The position numbers were made by a program, and so were the translations under genes. Below are positions 1 through 5,517 of a DNA stretch of 32,468 nucleotides, piece by piece (position 1 is the first letter of the stretch; each line of letters starts with the position of its first letter). The notes under the pieces were generated by a model that made no database searches, was not told the origin of the DNA, and saw only the letters and a list, made by a program, of their open reading frames with translations. The DNA comes from a virus. The stretch covers positions 1 to 32,468 of the IMG/VR virus record IMGVR_UViG_3300036591_000020, one strand, 5' to 3'.

Positions 1-99
1 CTGATCCTTTGCCTCCATGTCGGCAAACATTTCACCTACCAGCGAAGCTTTCAAAGCTTCTATTTTTTCGAGCAATTCATTTTTTTGATTCTCGTTCAT
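1..99 (-). CDS. Small phage protein, N-terminal part (cut by window edge)
   Basis: The frame is open from the ATG at 97-99 to the window edge and gives 33 residues (starting MNENQKNELLEKIEALKASL, continuing to MEAKDQ). It is charged and probably helical, with no recognised domain. It is the last gene seen in the early operon, downstream of the 57-aa gene. A peptide ending in CVGCGS at the other window edge (32431-32468) could be its C-terminus if the genome is circular; the two halves do not join in frame directly, so a short piece would be missing. That link is inference, based on the tail looking like the end of a small Cys-containing phage protein. Confidence 0.7.
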   Translation of the reverse strand, partial: MNENQKNELLEKIEALKASLVGEMFADMEAKDQ

Positions 100-196
100 T
101 ATAAGTTAGTTACTTTCTATTGGTTTTGTTTTTAATTTATTTTTTTTTAGCCAGAGCGAAATTTTAGAATAGTGTTAGTTATAGGTCATAATTAAG

Positions 197-370
197 CTAT
201 TGGTTATCTGAATTTGAAACTAATCCACGTTCACGCCAACCTTTACCATATTTAATATTCATTTGCTTTCTTGCGTTTCTAATTGAAACCCCTTGTTCAT
301 TTACAAGTATTGCAATTTCTTTTCTAATTAATGCAATTTTATTTTCGGAGGCTGTTATTTCGTAGTTCAT
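197..370 (-). CDS. Hypothetical 57-aa phage protein
   Basis: ATG at 368-370 and TAG at 197-199 give a 57-residue basic protein (start MNYEITASENKIALIRKEIA). It lies 12 bases after the stop of the preceding gene in the same direction, as expected in this compact operon. The middle (about 12-40) could form helices with many Lys and Arg, but no motif is clear enough to name. The bases just before its ATG (ATTCTAAAATG on the minus strand) recur almost exactly near 163-176, where no start codon follows; this may be a relic of a lost gene start. The family is not recognised. Confidence 0.6.
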   Translation of the reverse strand: MNYEITASENKIALIRKEIAILVNEQGVSIRNARKQMNIKYGKGWRERGLVSNSDNQ

Positions 371-382
371 TTTAGAATAGCG

Positions 383-712
383 TTAAATTAAATTTAAAAA
401 TCCGCTAACAAAATTAATCCACCATTTTTCAGACTCTAACTTTGCCTCTTCAATATTTTTACAATGGCTACAAATACTATAACCTCCGTTCATCAACCAC
501 AAAGTAGCATTGAAACCGTAATTATCTTCATCGCAAACAGCAATATGAGATTTCCAATCGCCTTGAACTGGTAAGTTTACATAAGTGGCCGAAACACACT
601 TATAAACGTGTTTGATTTTAGTTTCATCATCCCAGATTAAAGGCTTAATAAAACCATCCGGAAACTCTTTCATAGCATCCAGGCAATCCCGATTAAATAC
701 CTCAGAGCGCAT
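383..712 (-). CDS. Chimeric small protein: DNA methyltransferase N-terminal stub joined to a small phage protein
   Basis: The 109-aa product begins MRSEVFNRDCLDAMKEFPDG, which matches the usual first strand and helix of phage DNA N6-adenine or N4-cytosine methyltransferases (consensus like EVxNxDCLxxMKxxPD, normally followed by a DPPY catalytic motif). Here the sequence departs after residue about 21 and no DPPY or FxGxG motif follows. Residues 22-109 resemble a separate small phage protein with an acidic-aromatic start, a CDEDNYGF segment, and C81/C84 in ICSHCK. A deletion inside a methyltransferase gene that fused its start to the next gene would explain this. The start overlaps the end of the exonuclease gene by 11 bases. 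Methylation activity is not expected. Confidence 0.6.
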   Translation of the reverse strand: MRSEVFNRDCLDAMKEFPDGFIKPLIWDDETKIKHVYKCVSATYVNLPVQGDWKSHIAVCDEDNYGFNATLWLMNGGYSICSHCKNIEEAKLESEKWWINFVSGFLNLI

Positions 713-1316
713 CTACAAGAACTTTAACGTGCTCCCTGCATTCAATTACTCTAGCCTCAACCGATAGCATAAAATCAGGATCGTAATCAAATGAGAACTC
801 CTTTATCCGAAACTTTGAATTAATTTCAGAATAGTCCTTAGCTTCACCAAATACCAGCTCCTCGGGTGTATTCTGCAAAGTATAAACCAGCTTTGAACTA
901 TTTAGTCCTGTTAGGTGCATATACCCCTGCAACTGCATCCAGTAGCCCTTATCAACTTCATTCTCAAACAATGGAAAAGTAAAGCAATCCCAAGAAGACT
1001 TAAAGTCGTAAACTGTTTCCTTAAATATTAGATCTGGTGTTCCAGTGATAAACTCATTTTCGTAACCCTCTTGATTGATAACCAAGAACCCCAATTCATT
1101 CACATCAGAATAGTATTCCAAAGCCTGAGACTCAACCGCAATACCCTTACTTAGGTACTTTGACTTGATCTCTTTTCTAGTGCTGTAGATTTGCTCTTTT
1201 ACCCATGTTTCAAGGTAGGATTTGCAAGTCTGACTTAATATGTCAGACTTGGATCTTGGATTTGTCATGATGTCCGAAATGGCCGAACATCTGATTTGAA
1301 ACTCTTTAATTTGCAT
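702..1316 (-). CDS. PD-(D/E)XK exonuclease, YqaJ/lambda-Exo-like (phage recombination)
   Basis: The 204-aa protein carries the core motifs of the RecB-like/YqaJ nuclease fold: a helix with E62 (VESQALEYY), GTPD at 92-95, YDFKSS at 103-108 (D104 and K106 as the DxK pair), and a WMQLQGYM helix at 126-133 that matches the conserved Gln helix. Such enzymes digest one strand of double-stranded DNA ends so that an annealing protein can pair single strands. The upstream overlapping gene (1306-1779) is the natural candidate for a partner, though it is not a recognisable RecT or Erf. The 11-base overlaps on both sides indicate a translationally coupled operon. Length is typical for phage members of the family. 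Confidence 0.8.
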   Translation of the reverse strand: MQIKEFQIRCSAISDIMTNPRSKSDILSQTCKSYLETWVKEQIYSTRKEIKSKYLSKGIAVESQALEYYSDVNELGFLVINQEGYENEFITGTPDLIFKETVYDFKSSWDCFTFPLFENEVDKGYWMQLQGYMHLTGLNSSKLVYTLQNTPEELVFGEAKDYSEINSKFRIKEFSFDYDPDFMLSVEARVIECREHVKVLVDAL

Positions 1317-1779
1317 CGCTCAATAATTTTTGGTTTTCCTCTGAAATTGAATAGGTTTTTTTAATTGCCTCAATAGTGACATTTCCTTCTGCTAATGCTT
1401 TCTTAGCGCCCGCCCATTTTGGATGCTTTGGTGTCAGTGTTAAATCGGTAGAAACAACCCTCAACGCGTCATGCATCTCTCCAAATGCTCTAATTTTTTT
1501 AACGGTGATTTCAATTTTTTTACTGACCCAATCTTCGATAAACGGAGTGTCTAAAACCTTGCAAATGGTCTTGATATTTGTGCTGTTAAGAATCATTGGT
1601 TTTGCGCCTGTAAAAGTCAAAACCGTGCATTCCTCACTTCCGCCTTTACCATCGAAAACAGTATCATTTTTGACTGATTCAATGGTTAGTATTCGATTCT
1701 TGCAAATCCCGTTCTCGTCGAGTAAATCCCAGCTTCCAATATAATTTGGGTTCCGTAGCTTCTTAATGTGAGTCTTCAT
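1306..1779 (-). CDS. Conserved phage protein of the recombination operon, function unknown
   Basis: A 157-aa protein with a compact, mostly beta-looking middle (about 28-115) containing PMILN, IEDWVSKKIEI and AFGEMHDALRV stretches, followed by a helical C-terminus (125-157). From memory, proteins with this KPMILN...IEDWxGKKIxLxxxKxxAFGE pattern occur in many phages next to exonuclease or ssDNA-annealing genes; their role has not been stated. By position, directly before and overlapping the exonuclease gene, a nucleic-acid-binding or exonuclease-partner role is a reasonable guess. The ORF overlaps its upstream neighbour by 4 bases (ATGA), so translation is coupled. No catalytic motif is visible. 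Confidence 0.65.
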   Translation of the reverse strand: MKTHIKKLRNPNYIGSWDLLDENGICKNRILTIESVKNDTVFDGKGGSEECTVLTFTGAKPMILNSTNIKTICKVLDTPFIEDWVSKKIEITVKKIRAFGEMHDALRVVSTDLTLTPKHPKWAGAKKALAEGNVTIEAIKKTYSISEENQKLLSDAN

Positions 1780-2069
1780 AGCTCAGTCAATTTCTCTATT
1801 TCAGTTAGGACTTGGCACAGAACGTAATTGAACTCCTGCTCTGTGATGGGGATAATTTCCCCGCTTCCAATGGATGATACGTATTGGATTAGCTCTATTC
1901 TGATCGTAGGGAATAAGCCTAAATCAAAAGAATCAGCACCGCCTTTGTAAGTCCTAGCCTCAGTAACATATTCGTTATTGATGCTAAGTTTATAAGAGTG
2001 TCGCCCAATCCTGAAAAACTTAGGGATCTCTATTTCCCTTTGCTCTGTTTTGTTTACTGTAATTTTCAT
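1776..2069 (-). CDS. Hypothetical 97-aa phage protein
   Basis: The product starts MKITVNKTEQREIEIPKFFR and ends with a helical EFNYVLCQVLTEIEKLTEL segment. Residues 10-65 alternate in a way that suggests a small beta domain; no known motif is visible. The ATG has the leader AAGAGCGACAAAATG, the same AGCGAC element found before several other genes of this phage. It follows a short C(UUCG)G hairpin (2096-2107) and overlaps the next gene by ATGA. It belongs to the early operon that starts at the promoter/operator near 2700. Confidence 0.6.
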   Translation of the reverse strand: MKITVNKTEQREIEIPKFFRIGRHSYKLSINNEYVTEARTYKGGADSFDLGLFPTIRIELIQYVSSIGSGEIIPITEQEFNYVLCQVLTEIEKLTEL

Positions 2070-2095
2070 TTTGTCGCTCTTTTGTTAAGTGTTTA

Positions 2096-2107
2096 GCCCC
2101 GAAGGGC
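2096..2107 (-). repeat. Short C(UUCG)G hairpin in the early operon
   Basis: On the minus strand the bases read GCCCTTCGGGGC, a 4-bp GC stem closed by a UUCG tetraloop in its stable C(UUCG)G context. The same 12 bases form the terminator stem at 5246-5257, but here no U-run follows (CTAAACAC), so it is unlikely to stop transcription alone. It lies between genes 2117-2389 and 1776-2069, and may be an RNA processing or stability element. Confidence 0.45.
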
Positions 2108-2116
2108 ATTATTGTT

Positions 2117-2389
2117 TTAAATCATCCAAGACTTTATACCGTGCGCATGCAGGCAATGCCACCGCATTGTCATACTATCAAATGATTGATCTTCATAGGC
2201 ATAACCTATGAAGTCATCCTTTGAAAGTGTCGCCACTACTTGTCCTAGTGTAACTGTCTTCGCTATGAACCTGTCTTTCATCCATGGCATCTCAGACGCC
2301 ACTTCGATTTTTCTTGAAAGCCTTTTAATCAAGCTCTTTTGCGCTGCACATATTAATTCGTGTGTTGTTACTCCTTTTTGAGTTGTCAT
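2117..2389 (-). CDS. Hypothetical 90-aa phage protein
   Basis: Begins MTTQKGVTTHELICAAQKSL and is mainly helical and basic up to residue 40, then has mixed structure with a C-terminal MRWHCLHAHGIKSW stretch rich in His, Trp and Cys. No family recognised; the His/Cys content might bind metal, but spacing does not match a known finger. The leader AAAGCGATTATG carries the AGCGAY element 6 to 9 bases from the start. It lies 11 bases after the upstream gene (2401-2661) and is part of the same early operon. Confidence 0.55.
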   Translation of the reverse strand: MTTQKGVTTHELICAAQKSLIKRLSRKIEVASEMPWMKDRFIAKTVTLGQVVATLSKDDFIGYAYEDQSFDSMTMRWHCLHAHGIKSWMI

Positions 2390-2400
2390 AATCGCTTTGT

Positions 2401-2661
2401 TTAGTTAAAATTTAATTTGCCTGCCGTAAAATAACCGTCAGTATCTTTTGTAAAATAATGATGCCATTCTCCAATTTCGTTTTCAGTAGAATTTAATCCT
2501 CTTAAAAATCCGTTACTCACATAAACAAATTCGCTTTGATCTGCAAGTAAAACAAAGATATGATCTACATTAAGACCTTTTTCTTCTAAAGAAAATTCAA
2601 TCTCTGAAAACGAAATCTTATTTACCTCTGTGCCTCTAATGTTTATTTTTTGAGTTTTCAT
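2401..2661 (-). CDS. Hypothetical 86-aa phage protein, first gene of an early operon
   Basis: An acidic protein (start MKTQKINIRGTEVNKISFSE) with alternating hydrophobic pattern at 30-60 suggesting a beta-rich fold; the end GEWHHYFTKDTDGYF is aromatic. No recognised family. It is the first gene after the promoter/operator at 2691-2721 and has the leader AAAGCGACAACATG. All genes from here down to the left edge (2117, 1776, 1306, 702, 383, 197, 1) are closely spaced in the same direction, so this promoter probably drives the whole recombination operon. Confidence 0.55.
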   Translation of the reverse strand: MKTQKINIRGTEVNKISFSEIEFSLEEKGLNVDHIFVLLADQSEFVYVSNGFLRGLNSTENEIGEWHHYFTKDTDGYFTAGKLNFN

Positions 2662-2690
2662 GTTGTCGCTTTTTGTTTGTTTATGTTATG

Positions 2691-2721
2691 TAATATTAAC
2701 TATTTTATTTAATATTTACAA
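2691..2721 (-). promoter_or_regulatory. Promoter with embedded 19-bp operator, early operon
   Basis: Minus strand: TTG at 2721-2719, a 20-base spacer, then TAATATTA at 2698-2691, resembling the Bacteroidota -33 TTG and -7 TAnnTTTG boxes (the second is imperfect). The plus strand at 2695-2713 is exactly ATTAACTATTTTATTTAAT, the pseudopalindrome found at six other places. The expected start of transcription is about 20 bases before the ATG at 2661. Confidence 0.6.
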
Positions 2722-2970
2722 CTACCAATCGAATTTATTTTCATCAAATCCGCAAAGAAAGTTAGGACTGCATTCTAATTTATCGCAAATAATGCGTATC
2801 ATGCTAAGCGGAATCCTGGTAGTTTCGCCTCGAACTAACTTGTAAGCCGACACCATTTGAGAGACCTCTGCGCTATCGGGCCAAAGTGCCGCACCCAGTT
2901 CCGGTATTGTAATTGTTTTTTCCGCTGTGGAATTGAAGCGAATCAACGCCTCTTCTATTCGTAAGATCAT
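2722..2970 (-). CDS. XRE/Cro-like helix-turn-helix DNA-binding protein
   Basis: The 82-aa protein has the five-helix layout of XRE repressors at about residues 18-75: ITIPELGAALW (helix 2), EVSQMVSAYKLVRGETTRI (recognition region; short turn before SQMVSAYKL) and PLSMIRIICDKLECSPNFLCG, the usual last helix and LDVSPxxLxG-like ending. Proteins of this kind bind short pseudopalindromes. The stop codon directly abuts one dispersed operator (2695-2713), and the gene sits in an operon started by another (3680-3698), so it is the best candidate for the regulator of those sites, possibly autoregulated. That pairing is inference. Overlaps the upstream gene by ATGA. Confidence 0.75.
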   Translation of the reverse strand: MILRIEEALIRFNSTAEKTITIPELGAALWPDSAEVSQMVSAYKLVRGETTRIPLSMIRIICDKLECSPNFLCGFDENKFDW

Positions 2971-3245
2971 AAGTTTTTCTCTAGTTCAAATTTCCAATCT
3001 ATTGACTTTCTTATTTCCGCTAATAATACTCTGTTGGTAACTACTTCCGTTTTATTCGACATATAGTTATAAGCAAGCGTCTTGCCCACATACTCAACCC
3101 GATCAATAATAGTATCGGAAAAGGTAGGGTGCATGAAGTCACCTTCTTCTATGTCAACCGTATAAGTGATCTGAGCGTCAAAAGAATACTCAGTGTTACC
3201 GACTGTGTGACAGACTGCGATTTCCTTAGTTTGTTGTGTTTGCAT
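2967..3245 (-). CDS. Hypothetical 92-aa phage protein, coupled to the XRE regulator
   Basis: Starts MQTQQTKEIAVCHTVGNTEY; alternating hydrophobic segments at 18-35 and 45-75 suggest a small beta protein. It contains no recognised motif. It ends with ATGA overlap on the XRE gene, so the two proteins are made together, which would fit a modifier of the regulator, though there is no sequence evidence for this. The gap to the upstream gene (3253-3654) is 7 bases. Confidence 0.55.
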   Translation of the reverse strand: MQTQQTKEIAVCHTVGNTEYSFDAQITYTVDIEEGDFMHPTFSDTIIDRVEYVGKTLAYNYMSNKTEVVTNRVLLAEIRKSIDWKFELEKNL

Positions 3246-3252
3246 TTTTTGA

Positions 3253-3654
3253 TTAAAATTCTAGTGATAGTAATAATAAATCTTCTTTTGTTAATTCTCC
3301 ATCATAATTATCGTAGTAATCTTCAAAAGTATTATCTCCCCCATTTCCTTCAATAACCGCATATTCATCAAAATCAATTCCTTCTACCATTAAAACAGTA
3401 GCTTTTATATTTCCCCGAATAACAACTTCAAATTCATAACCTCTATTTTCCATTGCAAAAAGCGTGTTACTCCAATCAATTTCATCTTCATTAACATCTG
3501 CCTGAAGAACAACAAAACCATCTTTTTTTAAATCTCCGTTAATATCCTTTGCGTGGTCTTCAGCAAATATTTCACATAGTGTCCAAGAGCAACCTAAGTT
3601 GTCTTTGTTTATTTCTTCGCCTTCGTTTAGTAATATGCTTCTGTATATTTTCAT
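3253..3654 (-). CDS. Acidic hypothetical protein, weakly ADP-ribosyltransferase-like N-terminus
   Basis: A strongly acidic 133-aa protein. Its start (MKIYRSI ... GCSWTLCEIFAEDHA) recalls small phage proteins with an ADP-ribosyltransferase-like pattern, in which an R near the start, an S-W-T strand followed by an Ala-rich helix, and a late acidic strand form the site; here the last part could be EGIDFDEYAVIEG at about 92-104. The resemblance is weak and the catalytic residues are not secure, so no activity is claimed. The end is a run of Asp, Glu and Asn. It is the first gene after the promoter/operator at 3676-3706, with a variant leader AACGAC. Confidence 0.55.
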   Translation of the reverse strand: MKIYRSILLNEGEEINKDNLGCSWTLCEIFAEDHAKDINGDLKKDGFVVLQADVNEDEIDWSNTLFAMENRGYEFEVVIRGNIKATVLMVEGIDFDEYAVIEGNGGDNTFEDYYDNYDGELTKEDLLLLSLEF

Positions 3655-3675
3655 GTCTTTGTCGTTTTGCTTATG

Positions 3676-3706
3676 TAATATTAACTATTTTATTTAATAA
3701 TTACAA
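3676..3706 (-). promoter_or_regulatory. Promoter with embedded 19-bp operator, regulator operon
   Basis: Minus strand TTG at 3706-3704, 20-base spacer, TAATATTA at 3683-3676. Plus-strand 3680-3698 is an exact copy of the pseudopalindrome ATTAACTATTTTATTTAAT. It drives 3253-3654, 2967-3245 and the XRE gene. It starts 22 bases before the ATG. Confidence 0.6.
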
Positions 3707-3715
3707 AATTTACAT

Positions 3716-3746
3716 AAAAAAATCCCGATTATTTTCACAACCGGGA
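3716..3746 (-). terminator. Rho-independent terminator after the coiled-coil/micropeptide unit
   Basis: On the minus strand TCCCG pairs with CGGGA around a 14-base loop (extended by G-U pairs), followed by seven T. It lies between the 26-aa gene (ends 3803) and the next promoter (3676-3706), so it closes the 4956-3803 transcript. Confidence 0.65.
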
Positions 3747-3802
3747 CCAATCACACAACTAAACAAAGAGCGACCTTCGAGATAAAGATAGCTATTTTTA
3801 TG

Positions 3803-3883
3803 TTAAATAAGCAATCCGAAAATAAAGAAACTATGAGCTGCAATCATTGCTAGAATTGGAATTATAATTAGTAATAGGATCAT
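3803..3883 (-). CDS. 26-aa hydrophobic membrane micropeptide
   Basis: ATG at 3881-3883 overlaps the TGA of the coiled-coil gene (ATGA, 4-base overlap), and TAA is at 3803-3805. The product, MILLLIIIPILAMIAAHSFF followed by IFGLLI, is hydrophobic along its whole length and would span the membrane once. The start overlap implies coupled translation, and a terminator follows 57 bases later, so the transcript ends with this gene. Candidate roles for such a phage peptide are membrane interference, superinfection exclusion or a lysis helper; none can be chosen from sequence. The main doubt is the shortness; the coupling and the terminator argue that it is real. Confidence 0.5.
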   Translation of the reverse strand: MILLLIIIPILAMIAAHSFFIFGLLI

Positions 3884-4956
3884 AATTTTTCAATCTCCTT
3901 TTTAGCCCAATTTTTGAAAGATTCAAACTTTAGCATTATATCTTTTACAGTTTCGTCTTCGCTCATTCCTGAAGGTGTAACGATAGCAAAATCATTTACC
4001 CAGTTCGTAATCTTTACTTTTTTAGGGGCTTTTAGGGCTTCTAATTCAGCTTTTAGTTCTGCTTCTGCCTTGGCTTGAATAGCCTTATTTATTTTCATTT
4101 CCTCATTAGCTTTTGCCCTAACCTGATTTTCAAGGTCTAAACGAGCTGCTTTTTCTGTTAGAAGGATATTATAAGCTTTTAGTTGAGCCGCTTCTTTTGC
4201 CTGATCTGACCTTTTTCTTTCGGCTGCTAGGATAGCGTTATTCCTAGATGTTTCCTCATCAGCCTGAATCCTTGCGAGGATTAATTTTTCTCGCTCAGCT
4301 TTTAACTCCAAAGCCTTAACGTCCGCCTCCTTTCTAAGCCTTTCATTCTCTTTTTGCATCCTTACACGCTCATCTTCATCAGCCTTAATTTTTGCCAATC
4401 GCTCAGATTCAATCCTTTTTTCTTCCTCAATCCTTTTATTGAATTTAGCCTCAACGCCTGAAAGGAAAATTTCAAATGAATCGGAACTCATTTTCTCAAA
4501 TTCAATCCGGTTAATATCAGAATCAAATTTTGATACTTGAATCATTCTTTGCTGAGTTTCAAGTTCCTTTGCTTCCAAGTCAAAACGGATCTTAGTTTCT
4601 TCCTTCCATTTTGCGGTTGCCTCTAGTTCTTTAGTCATTATTTGCGTGACTTGCTTACCCTTCAGCCACAGCTGATCTAGTGTTTTGTAAGAAATCATTA
4701 GCTCCTGAACCTCGGACCTTTTTTGGTCAAAGGTTCTTTCGGCATCTAGTCTAACTTGCCGAATACCAAGCCTGATCGTATTAGCAAGTTTCATGTTGAC
4801 CTTATCGTTTTCACTAGTAACCTCGACTAGATCCAACTGCTCTCGCATCTTGGAGACACCTGCAAAGACGCTGTTAAGAACACTCTGAACCTCATTTCTT
4901 TTTTCTACATTTACATTTTTGGCAATCTCTACCAATTCATTAGGTAATTCGCTCAT
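3880..4956 (-). CDS. Long coiled-coil phage protein (DUF1351-like arrangement)
   Basis: A 358-aa protein that is almost wholly helical. Residues 1-130 contain an N-terminal helical domain (VEKRNEVQSVLNSVFAGVSK ... RLGIRQVRLDAERTFDQKRSE), and about 165-320 is an uninterrupted coiled coil very rich in Glu, Lys and Ala. The last 40 residues (KKVKITNWVNDFAIV ... KNWAKKEIEKL) form a small C-terminal domain. The layout resembles DUF1351-type phage proteins usually found next to recombination genes; the function of the family is not established. It is alone with a 26-aa micropeptide in a unit that has its own promoter/operator and terminator. The leader is AACGACAAAATAATG. Confidence 0.65.
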   Translation of the reverse strand: MSELPNELVEIAKNVNVEKRNEVQSVLNSVFAGVSKMREQLDLVEVTSENDKVNMKLANTIRLGIRQVRLDAERTFDQKRSEVQELMISYKTLDQLWLKGKQVTQIMTKELEATAKWKEETKIRFDLEAKELETQQRMIQVSKFDSDINRIEFEKMSSDSFEIFLSGVEAKFNKRIEEEKRIESERLAKIKADEDERVRMQKENERLRKEADVKALELKAEREKLILARIQADEETSRNNAILAAERKRSDQAKEAAQLKAYNILLTEKAARLDLENQVRAKANEEMKINKAIQAKAEAELKAELEALKAPKKVKITNWVNDFAIVTPSGMSEDETVKDIMLKFESFKNWAKKEIEKL

Positions 4957-4978
4957 TATTTTGTCGTTTAAGTACTCC

Positions 4979-5008
4979 CAAAATTAACTAATTTATTTAA
5001 AAAAACAA
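4979..5008 (-). promoter_or_regulatory. Promoter with embedded operator, coiled-coil gene
   Basis: Minus strand TTG at 5008-5006, 19-base spacer, TAATTTTG at 4986-4979, a perfect TAnnTTTG box. Plus-strand 4983-5001 is ATTAACTAATTTATTTAAA, the operator with two changes. This is the best promoter match of the set. A half-site (ATTAACTA) repeats at 5028-5035. Confidence 0.7.
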
Positions 5009-5045
5009 ATACTTTTAATTATTAAAAATTAACTAAATTAGATGA

Positions 5046-5172
5046 ATGAATAAACCCCCCAGCTGCAAAGAAAGAATTAGAACCAGCTCCGATTCAGCAA
5101 TACGATTACTTTACTTTTTTGAATGATAAGAAAGCAGTTGTAATAATTGATATTAGCGGTTTGAAAAAATAG
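5046..5172 (+). pseudogene. Plus-strand 41-aa microgene with a frame break in a C6 tract
   Basis: This is the only convincing plus-strand coding stretch. From ATG 5046 the frame reads Met-Asn-Lys-Pro-Pro and then, in this frame, a sequence that soon stops. Skipping one C of the C6 run at 5055-5060 instead gives an open frame to TAG at 5170-5172 encoding about 41 residues, including AAKKELEPAPIQQYDYFTFL and DKKAVVIIDISGLKK. The normal amino-acid mix and the strong plus-strand terminator 31 bases later support a real gene. Three explanations fit: a sequencing or assembly error in the C-run, a phase-variable on/off switch, or +1 ribosomal frameshifting on CCC. Function unknown. The rest of the gap 4957-5263 holds promoters and two terminators. 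Confidence 0.5.
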
Positions 5173-5202
5173 ATGTTAGGTTATGTTTTAGTAGTGCGGA
5201 AA

Positions 5203-5232
5203 AGGAGCGGTTTATGACTGCTCCTTTTTTTT
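5203..5232 (+). terminator. Plus-strand rho-independent terminator
   Basis: AGGAGC and GCTCCT form a 6-bp stem around an 11-base loop, followed by eight T on the plus strand. It faces the opposite way to nearly all genes here and follows the plus-strand microgene, which supports real transcription of that strand. Confidence 0.75.
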
Positions 5233-5236
5233 GCGC

Positions 5237-5258
5237 AAAAAAATAGCCCCGAAGGGCT
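5237..5258 (-). terminator. Minus-strand rho-independent terminator with UUCG loop
   Basis: Minus strand AGCCC-TTCG-GGGCT followed by A and seven T, only six bases after the stop of the 58-aa gene. It is back to back with the plus-strand terminator at 5203-5232. The stem and loop repeat those at 2096-2107. Confidence 0.8.
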
Positions 5259-5263
5259 TTAGG

Positions 5264-5440
5264 TTAATTTACCTTTTTGAAAGTTCTCCATACGTCTAGA
5301 AAACCTATAGTACCTTCAGGCTGGTATTCTTTGCAGGTAAGAAAAGGCAAACCATTTTTTGGATCAATGGAGTGGAAATGAAAAACATATTTTCCATCTG
5401 TAAATACTGAACCCGGTGTAAAATCTTCTATTTTGCTCAT
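5264..5440 (-). CDS. Hypothetical 58-aa phage protein
   Basis: ATG at 5438-5440 and TAA at 5264-5266 give a 58-residue protein (start MSKIEDFTPGSVFTDGKYVF). Alternating residues in VFTDGKYVFHFHSID and a central LTCKEYQPEG suggest a small beta fold; the family is not recognised. It is a single-gene transcription unit: a promoter/operator at 5479-5508, the leader AAGAGCGATCATG with the AGCGAY element, and a terminator directly after the stop. Such isolated units are typical of phage accessory genes (morons). Confidence 0.65.
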   Translation of the reverse strand: MSKIEDFTPGSVFTDGKYVFHFHSIDPKNGLPFLTCKEYQPEGTIGFLDVWRTFKKVN

Positions 5441-5478
5441 GATCGCTCTTGGTTTGTTATAGCATCATTGCTATACCA

Positions 5479-5508
5479 TAAAATTAAACAATTTATTTAA
5501 TAATGCAA
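5479..5508 (-). promoter_or_regulatory. Promoter with variant operator, 58-aa gene
   Basis: Minus strand TTG at 5508-5506, 19-base spacer, TAATTTTA at 5486-5479. Plus-strand 5483-5501 (ATTAAACAATTTATTTAAT) matches the operator with three changes but keeps both ATTAA/TTAAT arms. It sits just after the lysis operon ends. Confidence 0.6.
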
Positions 5509-5517
5509 AACAAAAGA

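Noticed and set aside
1376-1744. Plus-strand 122-aa ORF
   Set aside because: Antisense shadow of the conserved recombination-operon gene.
2096-2107. Treating the UUCG hairpin as a terminator
   Set aside because: No U-run follows it on the transcribed strand, unlike its twin at 5246-5257.
3800-3853. 17-aa plus-strand ORF (MLNKQSENKE...) downstream of a GAGCGAC sequence on the plus strand
   Set aside because: Antisense to the 26-aa micropeptide, no promoter or terminator, and the GAGCGAC lies too far from the ATG.
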